A stretch of DNA of 64,000 nucleotides, taken from positions 6,821,001 through 6,885,000 of the forward strand of contig NZ_CP109017.1 of the NCBI RefSeq assembly GCF_036226765.1, given 5' to 3'. The DNA comes from Streptomyces sp. NBC_00670 (GTDB lineage Bacteria; Actinomycetota; Actinomycetes; Streptomycetales; Streptomycetaceae). Below the pieces are notes generated by a model. The model was not told where the DNA came from and did not search any database. It was given only the letters and a program-made list of their open reading frames with translations. The stretch's first letter is position 1, and every line of letters begins with the position of its first letter. Shown here piece by piece: positions 25,236 to 34,646 of this stretch. Made by a program: the position numbers and the translations under genes.

Positions 25236-26741
25236 ATGCGTTCCCCGCGCCGTTCGCGCCGCCACCGCCGGCTCGCCGCCGGTCTGCTGCTCCTGCCCCT
25301 GCTCGCGGGCTGCTTCTCCGACCGCGCCGGCTCCGCCGACGGATCCTCCGGGTCCGGTGCCCGGCTGCGGGTCGCGCTCGCGTTCCCGCCCGCCGAGCGG
25401 TTCTCGCCGTACGGCGCCGACGCCACCCTGCTCAGCCGGCTCGGCGTCACCGAGGGGCTCACCGCCCTGGACGCGGGCGGACGCGCGGCCCCCGCGCTCG
25501 CCGAGTCCTGGCGCCGCGAGGACGCCCGCACCTGGGAGTTCACCCTGCGCGAGGCCACTTTCCAGGACGGCACCGACGTCACCGGCACCGCCGTCGCGGG
25601 CGCCCTCACCCACGCCACCGGGGCCGAGTCGCTGCCCACCGCGCTGGCCGGGGTCACCCTCACCGCGAAGGCCGCCGGTGCGCGGAAGGTCCGCCTCACC
25701 ACCACCGCGCCCGACCCCGCGCTGCCGCTGCGGCTGGCCGGGCCCAGCCTGGCCGTGCTCTCCCCGAAGGCGTACCGCACGGACGTCCCCGACCCGGCCG
25801 GCACCGCCACCGGGCCGTTCACCCTCACCAAGGTCACCGGCACCACCGCCGCCACCCTCGACCGGTTCGACGACCACTGGGGCGGGCCCGCCCGCGCCGC
25901 CGGCGTCGACGCGCGGTTCATCGCCGACGGCACCGCCCGCGCCCGTGCGCTGCGCACCGGCGACGTCGACATCGCCGAGGCGGTCCCGGTCTCCCAGGCC
26001 GCCTCCCTCGACGACGGCACCCTGCGCGAGACGGCCACCACCCGCACCACCAGCCTGCTGCTCAACACCCGCTCCGGCACCTTCGCCGAGGCCGGGCAGC
26101 GGGCCGCCGCCCGCGCCGCCGTCGACACCTCCGCCCTCGCCGACGGCGTCCACGAGGGGTACGCCGACCCCGGCGCCGGACTCTACGGACCCGCCGTCAC
26201 CTGGGCTGCCGGACTGCGCACCGCACCGGCCGGACGCGCCCGCGCCACGGACCCCGACGGCGCCACCGTCACCCTCGCCACGTACGACAACCGGCCCGAA
26301 CTCCCCGAAGCCGCACAGGTGGTGAAGGAGCAGCTGGAGAAGGCCGGGTTCCAGGTGAAGCTGGTCGTACGGGAGTACGCGCGGCTCGAGGGCGATGCGC
26401 TCGACGGGAGGTTCGACGCCGTCCTCGCCGCCCGCAACACCCTGCTCGACACCGGCGACCCCGTCTCCGTCCTGGAGAGCGACTACACCTGCGACGGCGG
26501 CTACAACCTCGCGCGGCTGTGCGACAAGAAGGTCGACCGGGCCGTGGCCGCGGCGGCCGGCACCGACGACACGGACGACCGGCAACGGGCCGCGATGGCC
26601 GCGGAGTCGGCCATCCTCGGCACCGACGCGGTGGTCCCGCTCGTCCACCAGCGCGTCCTCACCGGCGTCGCGTCCGGCGTACGGGGCACGCTCCTCGACC
26701 CCTACGAGCGCACCCTTGTCGGCGCCGGAACCAGCCGCTGA
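25236..26741 (+). CDS. Peptide/nickel-type ABC substrate-binding lipoprotein
   Basis: 501 aa. Lipoprotein signal with Arg-rich n-region and lipobox LLAGC (Cys26). The mature part is an SBP_bac_5 protein: GLTALDAGGRAAPALAESWR, WEFTLREATFQDGTDVTGTA, TGPFTLTKV, RFDDHWGG, LLLNTRSGTFAE and LATYDNRPELPEAAQVVKEQ. Such proteins capture oligopeptides, nickel chelates or siderophores at the cell surface. The permease gene starts 5 bp after its stop, so they form an operon. No ATPase gene follows. Confidence 0.9.
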   Translation: MRSPRRSRRHRRLAAGLLLLPLLAGCFSDRAGSADGSSGSGARLRVALAFPPAERFSPYGADATLLSRLGVTEGLTALDAGGRAAPALAESWRREDARTWEFTLREATFQDGTDVTGTAVAGALTHATGAESLPTALAGVTLTAKAAGARKVRLTTTAPDPALPLRLAGPSLAVLSPKAYRTDVPDPAGTATGPFTLTKVTGTTAATLDRFDDHWGGPARAAGVDARFIADGTARARALRTGDVDIAEAVPVSQAASLDDGTLRETATTRTTSLLLNTRSGTFAEAGQRAAARAAVDTSALADGVHEGYADPGAGLYGPAVTWAAGLRTAPAGRARATDPDGATVTLATYDNRPELPEAAQVVKEQLEKAGFQVKLVVREYARLEGDALDGRFDAVLAARNTLLDTGDPVSVLESDYTCDGGYNLARLCDKKVDRAVAAAAGTDDTDDRQRAAMAAESAILGTDAVVPLVHQRVLTGVASGVRGTLLDPYERTLVGAGTSR

Positions 26742-26746
26742 CCGCC

Positions 26747-28555
26747 ATGCCGCGCACGATGTCGCGGATCGTTCCGCGGGCCGTTCGGCAGCCGCACGGT
26801 CCGCGTGCCGTCCGGTGGTCCGTCGTGGTCGGCGGGCGGCTCGGGGGCGTGGTGTGGCGGGTGTGCGTGGCCGGGGCGCTGGTGTGCGGGATCGCCGTCC
26901 TGCCCTGGCTGTCGCGGACCGACCCCGCGCGCACCGTGCTGCGCGCCCGCGCCGCCGAGCGCGCCCCCGACCCCACCGCGCTCGCCGCCGTACGGGAACA
27001 ACTCGGCCTGGACGCCGGACCGTTCGGCCTGCTGCGGCAATGGGTCGGCGGGCTGGCGCACGGGGACGCCGGACGCTCCTGGATCTCCGGCGCCGAGGTC
27101 GCCCCCACGGTCACCGGGGCACTCGGCGCCTCCCTGGTGCTGATGGGCGCGGCCCTGCTCGTCGCCGCGCTCACCGCCGGCGCCGTCTGCGCCCGTACGC
27201 TGTGGCGCGGGGCCACGCACCGGGCCGCCCCGCCCCGTGCCGGTGCCGCCGCCGCGACGCTCGCCGCCCTGCCCGACTTCCTCCTCGCCTCCGTACTGGC
27301 CGCCGTCGTCGGGGTACAGCTCGGCTGGCTGCCCGCCCTCGGCTGGTACGGGCCCCGCTGGACGGTACTGCCCGCGCTCGCCCTCGGCCTGCCCGCCGGG
27401 GCCCTGCTCGGGCGGCTCCTCGACGACCTGCTGCCCGCGGCCTTCACCGAACCCTGGGCGGTGGCCGCCACTGCCCGCGGTGTCCCCGGGCACCGTCTCG
27501 TCCGCATGGCGCTGCGCCGCTGTCTGCCCGCCCTGCTGCCCAACGCCGGGCTGTTCGCGGTGGGGCTGACCGGCGGTTCCGTCGCCGTCGAGCAGGTCTT
27601 CGACATCCCCGGGCTCGGCCGCGCCACGCTCCAGGCGGCGCTCGCGCAGGACCTCCCGGTGCTCCAGGCGGGCACGCTCGCCCTCGTCGTGCTCGGGGCG
27701 GTCGTCGCCGGGCTCGCCCGGCTCGGTGCGCGGGTGCTGACCGGGCCGGCCCTGCGGGACCGGGCGCTGCCCTCGCTGCACCGGCCCGCGCCGGCGCCGG
27801 CCGGCGGGCGGGTCGTCCCGCTCGTCCTCGGTGCCGTGCTCCTCCTGGTCGTCGGCGCGGGGCTCGCCCGCGATCCGCTCGCGCTGGACACGACGGCCCG
27901 GCTGCGGGCGCCCGGCCGGTCGCATCCGCTGGGCACCGACGCGCTCGGCCGGGACGTGCTCGCCCGGTTCGCCCACGGGGCCCTCGGCACGCTCGCGCTC
28001 GCCCTGGCGATCAGCGCGGCGGCGCTGGTCCTCGGCGTACTGCTCGGGCTGGTGCCGCGGCTGTCGGGGCCGCTCGTCGACACGGTGAACGCCGTGCCGC
28101 CGGTGCTGGCGGGGCTGCTGGTGGCCGGGGTCGCGGGGAGCGGGCCCGCGACGCCCGCGCTCGCCGTGACCGCCGTCGCGTGGGCGCCGCTCGCCGCGCA
28201 CACGTCGGCGTTGCTGCGGCAGGAGCGCGCCGCCACGCATGTCGTCGCGACGCGGGGGCTGGGGGCGGGGCGGTGGTACGTGCTGTGGCGTGAGCTGGTG
28301 CCGGGGGTGTTGCCGGCGGTGGTGCGGCACGGGTTGTTGCGGTTGCCGGGGGTTGCGCTCGCGCTCGCGGCGCTGGGCTTTCTTGGGTTGGGGGCGCAGC
28401 CGCCGTCCGCTGACTGGGGGCGGCTGCTTTCGGAGAATCAGCCGTACGTCGAGCGGGCGCCGTGGGGGGTGCTGGCCCCTGCCGGGGGGCTCGCGTTGGT
28501 GGGGGTGCTGGCGGTGGCGGTGGGGGGTTCGCGGTTCCGCAAGGGCGCGTCATAG
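26747..28555 (+). CDS. Fused DppB-DppC-type ABC permease
   Basis: 602 aa, two complete BPD_transp_1 permeases in one chain. The first half (~1-330) has the DppB-like layout with ALREQLGLD-type loop and EAA-like segment AATARGVPGHRLVRMALRRC; the second (~345-600) resembles DppC: SHPLGTDALGRDVLARFAHG and EAA-like VATRGLGAGRWYVLWRELVP, ending FLGLGAQPPSADWGRLLSEN. About 11 membrane helices. In most systems these are separate genes. The partner ATPases are missing here; the next gene, 10 bp away, is convergent and belongs to another system. Confidence 0.87.
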   Translation: MPRTMSRIVPRAVRQPHGPRAVRWSVVVGGRLGGVVWRVCVAGALVCGIAVLPWLSRTDPARTVLRARAAERAPDPTALAAVREQLGLDAGPFGLLRQWVGGLAHGDAGRSWISGAEVAPTVTGALGASLVLMGAALLVAALTAGAVCARTLWRGATHRAAPPRAGAAAATLAALPDFLLASVLAAVVGVQLGWLPALGWYGPRWTVLPALALGLPAGALLGRLLDDLLPAAFTEPWAVAATARGVPGHRLVRMALRRCLPALLPNAGLFAVGLTGGSVAVEQVFDIPGLGRATLQAALAQDLPVLQAGTLALVVLGAVVAGLARLGARVLTGPALRDRALPSLHRPAPAPAGGRVVPLVLGAVLLLVVGAGLARDPLALDTTARLRAPGRSHPLGTDALGRDVLARFAHGALGTLALALAISAAALVLGVLLGLVPRLSGPLVDTVNAVPPVLAGLLVAGVAGSGPATPALAVTAVAWAPLAAHTSALLRQERAATHVVATRGLGAGRWYVLWRELVPGVLPAVVRHGLLRLPGVALALAALGFLGLGAQPPSADWGRLLSENQPYVERAPWGVLAPAGGLALVGVLAVAVGGSRFRKGAS

Positions 28556-28565
28556 CTTGCCGGGG

Positions 28566-31457
28566 CTACGTCATCTGCCGGCGTACCAGCTCCCGTAGGC
28601 GGCCGCCTTCCTCGGTCAGGAGGGTGGCCGGTGGGCCCTCCTGGACCACTCGGCCCTCCTCCATCACCACCACGCGGTCCGCGTCCAGGACCGTGGAGAG
28701 GCGGTGGGCTATGACCACCCGGGTCGCGTTGAGCGCCCGGGTGCTTTCGATGACCGTGCGCTGCGTTTCGTTGTCGAGGGCGCTGGTCGCCTCGTCGAGG
28801 AAGAGGATGCGCGGACGGCGCAGCAACGCCTGGGCGATCATCAGGCGTTGGCGCTGGCCGCCGGAGAGGGAGCCGCTGCCCTGCACGATGGTGTGCAGGC
28901 CCATCGGCATGCGGCGGATGTCGTCGCCGAGTCCGGCCAGTTCGGCCGCCGCCATCGCCTCCTCCGGGGTGCACGGTTCCGTGCCCCGGATGACGTCGAG
29001 GAGGGACCCCGTCATCGGCTGCGCGTGCTGGAGCACCACCCCGCACTGGCGTCGCACCGCCGAGCGGTCGAGGGCCGACAGGTCCTGGCCGTCGTACAGG
29101 ACGCTGCCGGAGACCGGCCGGTCGAAGCCGATCAGCAGGCGCAGCAGCGTCGACTTGCCGCAGCCGCTCGGTCCGACGACCGCCACGAACTCGCCCGGCC
29201 GGACGGCGAAGGACACGTCGTCCAGGACGAGGGGGCCGTCGTCGCCGTACCGGAAGGAGAGCCGGCGGGCCTCGAGCGCGCCGCTCAGCTCGCCCGGGGG
29301 CGTGCTGCCGGAGCGGACCTCGGGCGGGGTGTCGAGGACCGGGCGGATCTCCTCCAGGAGCGGCAGCGCGGCCACCGCCGACACGAACGCGCCGGTCAGC
29401 TGGGTCACCGAGGTCAGCACCATGGTCACCGCGGTGCTGAAGGTGAGGAACGCCGCCGCCGACAGCGAGCCGCGTGCCGGACCGGCCAGCAGCATGAACA
29501 TCAGCAGCGAGCACAGCGGCAGATACACCGCGCCGAGCACCGTGTTGAGGTTCTTGATCCCGCCGACCTTGCGCTGGAGCTCCCGGCTGCGCGCGAACCG
29601 CCGTGCCCAGGCGGCGTACGCGTAGTTCTCGGCCGCCGCGACCCGCAGCTTCGGCAGCCCCCGCAGGGTCTGGTACGCCTGGTTGTTCAGCTTGTTGCTG
29701 AGCACGATCAGCCGCCGCTGCCAGCGCACCTGCCACAGCCCGAGCCCCAGGAAGACGGCGGCGATCACCACCAGCATGCCGAGCGCGGCCAGCGCCAGCG
29801 GCACGCTGTACCAGAGCAGCAGCCCCAGGTTCATCGCGCCGACGGTCACCGACTGCACCAGTACGGGCGCGACCCCCGCGAGCAGCCGCCGGATCGCGCT
29901 CACCCCCATGGCGGCACTGGCCAGTTCGCCCGTGGACCGCTCGGCGAAGAACGCCGTCGGCAGCCGCAACAGCCTGTCCCACACGGCCGGTTGGAGCGTC
30001 GCCTCGATCCGGCCCTCCAGCCGCAGCAGCGTCAGGTTCTGCAGCAGCATGAACGCCGCCGAGACGACGCCCGCCACGATCACCGCCAGACACACCTGGC
30101 CGATCAGGTCCTCCCGCGCCCGGGGCACGAACGAGCCGAGCACCTTGCCGGTGGCGACCGGCACCAGCGCGCCGATCGCGAGCGTCACCAGGGTGCTGAG
30201 CAGCAGCCGGCCCAGATCACGCCGGCTGCCGCGCAGCACGAACCGGGCGAGCCGGGGCAGGGACAGCCCGCGCTCGGGCAGCGGACGGTAGAACATCACC
30301 GCGCCCGGCTCGAACTCCACCGCGTTCGCCTTCTCCACCGGCGTCTCCCGGCCCGTCGCAGGATGGACGGCGACATAGCCGCCGCGCCGCCACAGCAGCG
30401 CCACCGGCGCCCCCGACAGGGCCCGGCAGCCCACCAGCGGGCCGATGTCGTCCCGCCACCAGCGCCCGTCCAGGCGTACGGTCCGGGTGCGTACCCGGGA
30501 GGCGAGCGCGATCCGCTCCACCGGGTCGAGCCGCTCGCTGCCCGCGCCGCCCCGGGCGGGGTCGGCGAGCGCGAGTCCGGCCGCCTCTGCGACGAGGGCG
30601 CAGGCGGCGTACGTGGCGTCCGCGTCGGCGGCCGTGGTGCGCCGGCCCGCCGCGGCCGGGCCGAGGGAGGCGAGCAGCGTCCGGTCGGCCTGGGCGCGGG
30701 CCGCCTCGCCGGCCCGGATGCCGGCCGCCGTACGGTCCTCGTGGCTGCGCTCCAGCTCCTCGATCCATCGGTCCAGCGTGGTCAGCAGCCGGTACTGCTG
30801 GTCGACCAGGCCCTGCCACAGGCCCGGGTCCATCAGCAGGTCGGCCGCCGCCTCCGCCCCGTACAGCGAGCCGTACGCCACGCTGCCCGGCGGCACCTGC
30901 ATCCAGAACACGTCGTCGTCCGCGGGCGTGGCCGCCGCCTCGCCCGCCATCGGCGCCTGGAACAGCACGGACAGCCCGCGCCCGACGCCGAGCGCGAGGG
31001 CGTACTCCAGCGGGCTGGTCGCCGGGGGCACGTACTGCGGATTGCCGTAGGCGTCGTAGGACCAGGTCGCCGTCTCCGCCTGCTGGTACAGCTCGCGCAG
31101 CGCGATCCGGCGCACCACGCACTCGCCCACCGGACGGGCGACCAGCGTGTGGCGCGGCCCCGCGACCGGGCCGAGCAGCAGCGTGCCCGGCACCAGCCGG
31201 CCCAGGTGGTGCCAGTGCCCCTGGGCGGCCGCGTCCACCGCGTACAGGTCGAGCGCGCCGGCCTCCACCAGCCACAGCACCTGGGGGCCGTCCAGGTCGA
31301 GGCGGGTACGGTCCGCAGCGCAGTCGAGCGGGGTGCCGAGCCCGCCGAGGGCGGAGAGCACGAGGTCGCCCCCGGGCGGCTGGGCCGTCCGGGTCTGCGC
31401 GGCTGCCTGGCCCGGCCGGCCCGCCTGGTTCACGTGAGGCATCTGCTCCGGGATCAC
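28566..31457 (-). CDS. NHLM-type bacteriocin ABC transporter, second subunit
   Basis: 963 aa. An N-terminal ~330-residue cytoplasmic region (cNMP-like beta segment WLVEAGALDLYAVDA and a Trp-rich domain) precedes a six-helix exporter domain (~400-680) and an ABC ATPase: Walker A VGPSGCGKST, signature LSGGQRQRLMIAQALL, Walker B ILFLDEATSALD, H-loop VIAHRLSTV. It lacks the C39 peptidase, as in the ABC2 protein of nitrile-hydratase-leader microcin systems, and would pair with the C39-containing subunit. GTG at 31457 is 1 bp after that gene's stop. Confidence 0.9.
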   Translation of the reverse strand: MIPEQMPHVNQAGRPGQAAAQTRTAQPPGGDLVLSALGGLGTPLDCAADRTRLDLDGPQVLWLVEAGALDLYAVDAAAQGHWHHLGRLVPGTLLLGPVAGPRHTLVARPVGECVVRRIALRELYQQAETATWSYDAYGNPQYVPPATSPLEYALALGVGRGLSVLFQAPMAGEAAATPADDDVFWMQVPPGSVAYGSLYGAEAAADLLMDPGLWQGLVDQQYRLLTTLDRWIEELERSHEDRTAAGIRAGEAARAQADRTLLASLGPAAAGRRTTAADADATYAACALVAEAAGLALADPARGGAGSERLDPVERIALASRVRTRTVRLDGRWWRDDIGPLVGCRALSGAPVALLWRRGGYVAVHPATGRETPVEKANAVEFEPGAVMFYRPLPERGLSLPRLARFVLRGSRRDLGRLLLSTLVTLAIGALVPVATGKVLGSFVPRAREDLIGQVCLAVIVAGVVSAAFMLLQNLTLLRLEGRIEATLQPAVWDRLLRLPTAFFAERSTGELASAAMGVSAIRRLLAGVAPVLVQSVTVGAMNLGLLLWYSVPLALAALGMLVVIAAVFLGLGLWQVRWQRRLIVLSNKLNNQAYQTLRGLPKLRVAAAENYAYAAWARRFARSRELQRKVGGIKNLNTVLGAVYLPLCSLLMFMLLAGPARGSLSAAAFLTFSTAVTMVLTSVTQLTGAFVSAVAALPLLEEIRPVLDTPPEVRSGSTPPGELSGALEARRLSFRYGDDGPLVLDDVSFAVRPGEFVAVVGPSGCGKSTLLRLLIGFDRPVSGSVLYDGQDLSALDRSAVRRQCGVVLQHAQPMTGSLLDVIRGTEPCTPEEAMAAAELAGLGDDIRRMPMGLHTIVQGSGSLSGGQRQRLMIAQALLRRPRILFLDEATSALDNETQRTVIESTRALNATRVVIAHRLSTVLDADRVVVMEEGRVVQEGPPATLLTEEGGRLRELVRRQMT

Positions 31458-31458
31458 G

Positions 31459-33702
31459 TCACCGCTCCCTGACCAGCGCCGCGTACGCCCCGCCCGCCGC
31501 GAGCAGCTCCGGATGCCGGCCGCGTTCGACCACCGTGCCGTGGTCCAGGACCACGATCTCGTCGCTGTCGCGCACGGTGCTCAGCCGGTGGGCGATCACC
31601 ACGCAGGCGCAGCCGCGCCGCCGCAGATTGTCCATGACCACCTGCTCCGTCTCCGCGTCCAGCGCGCTGGTCACCTCGTCGAGGACCAGGATGCTCGGAT
31701 CGCGCACCAACGCCCGCGCGATCTCCAGGCGTTGGCGCTGACCGCCGGAGAAGTTCCGGCCGTCCTGCTCGACCCGGCCGTGGATCCCGCCCGGGCGGCG
31801 CGCGACGACGTCGTACAGCACCGCGTCCTTCAGCGCCGCCACCACCGCCTCGTCCGGCACCGAGGGGTCCCACAGGGCCACGTTGTCGCGCACCGAGCCC
31901 TCGAAGAGGAACACGTCCTGGTCGACGAAGGAGACGGAGGCGGCGAGGGCGCCGCGCGGGATGTCCTCCAGGCGCTGCCCGTCGATCCGGACGACGCCCT
32001 CCCAGGGCGCGTACAGGCCCGCGATCAGCCGGGACACCGTCGACTTGCCGCTGCCGGAACCGCCCACCAGCGCCACCTGCCGGCCGGGTCCCACGGTGAG
32101 GTCGAAGCCGGTGAGCAGGGGCTTGTCCAGCGGGCTGTAGCCGAAGGAGACGTCCGCCAGCTCGATGTGGCCACGGAGCCGGCGCGTGGACGTCCCGCCC
32201 GCGCCCCGGGTGTGCAGCGGGTCGGCGCGGAAGCTCTCCACGTCCTTCAGCCGGGCCACGTCCGCCGCGAAGTCCTGGATCCGGCCCGCGACCCCGTTGA
32301 GCCGGGTCAGCGGGGCGGTGAACCGGGCGACCAGCGCCTGGAAGGCGACCAGCAGGCCCACCGACAGATGCCCCTCGACCGCGCGCAGCCCGCCGATCCA
32401 CAGGATCAGCGCGCTGTTCAGCGTGGCCAGCGTCGGCGCCACCACGCCCAGCCACGCGCTCGGCACCCCGAGGCGCTGCTGCTCCTCCAGGGTGGTGGCG
32501 TGCTGCCCGGCCCAGGTGCGGAAGTAGCCGTCCTCGCCGCCGGTCGCCTTCATCGTCTCGATCAACTGAAGGCCCGTGTAGGCGGTGTTGGTGAGCCGGG
32601 CGGTGTCCGCGCGCAGCTTCGCCGTCCGGGTCGCCCGCAGCCGTACGACCACCCGCATCGCCACGATGTTGAGCAGCGCCACCCCGATGCCGACGAAGGT
32701 GAGCTGGGGGTCGTAGGTGTAGAGCAGCAGCGCGTACAGCACGACGACCACCGCGTCCACGCCCGCCGCCGCGAGGTCGCGGGCCAGGGTCTCGGCGACG
32801 GCGTCGTTGGAGCCGAGCCGCTGGACCAGGTCGGCGGGGCTGCGCTGGGCGAAGAACGTGACCGGCAGCCGCAGCAGATGGCGCAGGAAGCGGGCGCTGG
32901 ACAGGGTGGACGAGATCAGCCGGCCGCGCAGCAGGTTGGCCTGCTGCAACCAGGTCAGGACCACCGTGAGCAGCACGCACGCCGCCATGGACGTGAACAG
33001 CACGCCCAGCGAGGAGGTCTGCCCGCCGATGAGGAAGGTGTCGATGTACGTACGGCTCAGCGCGGGCACGGCCGCCCCGACCACGACCAGCAGCAGGCTG
33101 GCCAGGACGGCGGCGGGCAGGGTGCCCGCGGTGCCGCGCAGCCGGGCCGGCAGCGCGCCGAACACCCCGGGGCGGCGGCCTCCCTTGGTGAAGTCCTCGC
33201 CGGGTTCCATGACGAGGACGACCCCGGTGAAACTGGTGTCGAAGTCCTCGCGCGGCACGAACCGGCGGCCCTTGCCGGGGTCGTTGACGAACACCCCGCG
33301 CCGGCCGAAGCGGCGCCCGGTCCCGTCGTAGACGACGTAGTGGTTGAACTCCCAGAACAGGATGGCGGGCGCCGTCACGTCGGCGAGGGCGGCGGTGTCC
33401 ATCTGCATGCCCTTGGCGGTGAGGCCGTAACTCCGGGCCGCCTTCAGGAGGTTGCTCGCGCGTGAGCCGTCGCGGGAGACGCCGCAGGCGATGCGCAGTT
33501 CCTCCAGCGGCACATGGCGTCCGTGGTGGCCGAGCACCATGGCGAGCGAGGCGGCCCCGCACTCCACCGCCTCCATCTGCAACACGGTGGGGGTGCGCAC
33601 GGTACGGCGGCGCGTGCGCGGGGTGCCGCTCGGCCGGGTGCGCTTCGGCGGGGCCGCACGGCGCCGGCCGCGCGGGGGGAGGGTGTCCTGGGCAGGTGTC
33701 AC
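31459..33702 (-). CDS. NHLM-type peptidase C39 / ABC exporter
   Basis: 747 aa. The N-terminal C39 double-glycine peptidase has intact residues: Cys48 in MEAVECGAASLAM, His121 in EFNHYVVYDG and Asp141 in VNDPGKGRR. A transmembrane domain (~195-480) follows, then an ABC ATPase (Walker A VGGSGSGKST, signature FSGGQRQRLEIARAL, Walker B ILVLDEVTSALD). It should cleave the leader of the 71-aa precursor after Gly-Gly during export. The GTG at 33702 overlaps the HlyD stop by 4 bp (GTGA). Confidence 0.93.
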   Translation of the reverse strand: MTPAQDTLPPRGRRRAAPPKRTRPSGTPRTRRRTVRTPTVLQMEAVECGAASLAMVLGHHGRHVPLEELRIACGVSRDGSRASNLLKAARSYGLTAKGMQMDTAALADVTAPAILFWEFNHYVVYDGTGRRFGRRGVFVNDPGKGRRFVPREDFDTSFTGVVLVMEPGEDFTKGGRRPGVFGALPARLRGTAGTLPAAVLASLLLVVVGAAVPALSRTYIDTFLIGGQTSSLGVLFTSMAACVLLTVVLTWLQQANLLRGRLISSTLSSARFLRHLLRLPVTFFAQRSPADLVQRLGSNDAVAETLARDLAAAGVDAVVVVLYALLLYTYDPQLTFVGIGVALLNIVAMRVVVRLRATRTAKLRADTARLTNTAYTGLQLIETMKATGGEDGYFRTWAGQHATTLEEQQRLGVPSAWLGVVAPTLATLNSALILWIGGLRAVEGHLSVGLLVAFQALVARFTAPLTRLNGVAGRIQDFAADVARLKDVESFRADPLHTRGAGGTSTRRLRGHIELADVSFGYSPLDKPLLTGFDLTVGPGRQVALVGGSGSGKSTVSRLIAGLYAPWEGVVRIDGQRLEDIPRGALAASVSFVDQDVFLFEGSVRDNVALWDPSVPDEAVVAALKDAVLYDVVARRPGGIHGRVEQDGRNFSGGQRQRLEIARALVRDPSILVLDEVTSALDAETEQVVMDNLRRRGCACVVIAHRLSTVRDSDEIVVLDHGTVVERGRHPELLAAGGAYAALVRER

Positions 33703-34505
33703 GGCAGCAGCCAATCGAGGGGACGCCGGTCGGTCAGCCGGACCGAGGCGGTGGCCATGGTCATCGAGGTGAGCCGGAACGGCGGACCGTCCGCGGACGA
33801 CCACCGGTAGCCGCTCTTCGTGTCCGACGACGTCAGCAGCCGTACCAGGACTGCCACCGGGCGGCCGTCGGCGGTGAACTGCTCGGCGAGCGCGCTGTCA
33901 CCGAGGAACGCGGTGATCCGGGTACGGGTCTGGGCGGTGCGGTCGATCCGCACGACGCGCCCGCGCAGCACCCCGTACTGCTGGGCCGGTACCGACTGCA
34001 CGGTGAGGTCGACGGCGGCCCTGTCGGGGAGGGAGGCGGCGTTCTGGGCGGGGACGTACACCGTCGCGTACAGCGGGTCGCCGGCGTGGGCGACCTTCTC
34101 GACGGCGGCGATGTCGGCGCCCGCCTGGACGATGCGGCCGATGCCGGCGGCGAGCGCGGAGATCCGTCCGGCGGCGACCGTGCGCACCACCGTGTCACCG
34201 TCGCTCGTCCGCACCTTGACGACCGGGGCGCCGGCGGACAGCCGCTCGCCCTCCTTCGCCAGGACCTCGGTCACCTGTCCGGCGACGGGGCTCTGCAGGA
34301 CGTAACTGCCCTCCGCGTGGGTGAGGACGGCGGGGGCGTCGACGGTGGCGGGCACCGAGCCGGTGACCGCCCACACCGAGGCGGCCGCCATCACGACGAC
34401 GGTCACGCAGAGCACCAGCCAGCCCTGCGGTCGGGCCAGCCGCACCGGGAGGTCGAGCTCCTCGGGCGACTGCAGCTTGGCGAGGGCCTGTTGGCGGAAC
34501 TGCAC
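33699..34505 (-). CDS. HlyD-family adaptor of the NHLM export system
   Basis: 268 aa. N-terminal FRQQALAKLQSPEELDLPVR and LARPQGWLVLCVTVVVMAAA match the start of NHLM bacteriocin secretion HlyD proteins, including the single membrane helix (~28-48). Then lipoyl-like half-motifs (GSYVLQSPVAGQVTEVLAKE, VRTVAAGRISALAAGIG), a short hairpin and a beta-barrel (LPDRAAVDLTVQSVP). It would bridge the ABC pair to the outside; in a monoderm it acts at the membrane's outer face. It starts 141 bp after the precursor gene, across a strong hairpin. Confidence 0.9.
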   Translation of the reverse strand: MQFRQQALAKLQSPEELDLPVRLARPQGWLVLCVTVVVMAAASVWAVTGSVPATVDAPAVLTHAEGSYVLQSPVAGQVTEVLAKEGERLSAGAPVVKVRTSDGDTVVRTVAAGRISALAAGIGRIVQAGADIAAVEKVAHAGDPLYATVYVPAQNAASLPDRAAVDLTVQSVPAQQYGVLRGRVVRIDRTAQTRTRITAFLGDSALAEQFTADGRPVAVLVRLLTSSDTKSGYRWSSADGPPFRLTSMTMATASVRLTDRRPLDWLLP

Positions 34506-34593
34506 GGGGCTACTGCCTCACCTGACGCGTGACGGGGAGAGGCCCTGGGGGGAGTGGGGGCGGGCCATGGGGAGTCGGGGAGTGGGGGAAACC

Positions 34594-34632
34594 CGGACGT
34601 CCCGGAACCGGGGGGCGGTTCCGGGACGTCCG
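34594..34632 (-). terminator. Stem-loop between precursor and exporter genes
   Basis: Perfect 16-bp arms CGGACGTCCCGGAACC and GGTTCCGGGACGTCCG with a 7-nt loop, 14 nt beyond the precursor stop. Read leftward, GGTTTCCCCC follows, so it could act as a leaky terminator or an RNA 3'-end stabiliser that raises precursor over exporter expression. Confidence 0.75.
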
Positions 34633-34646
34633 CGAGCGGGGTGCGC

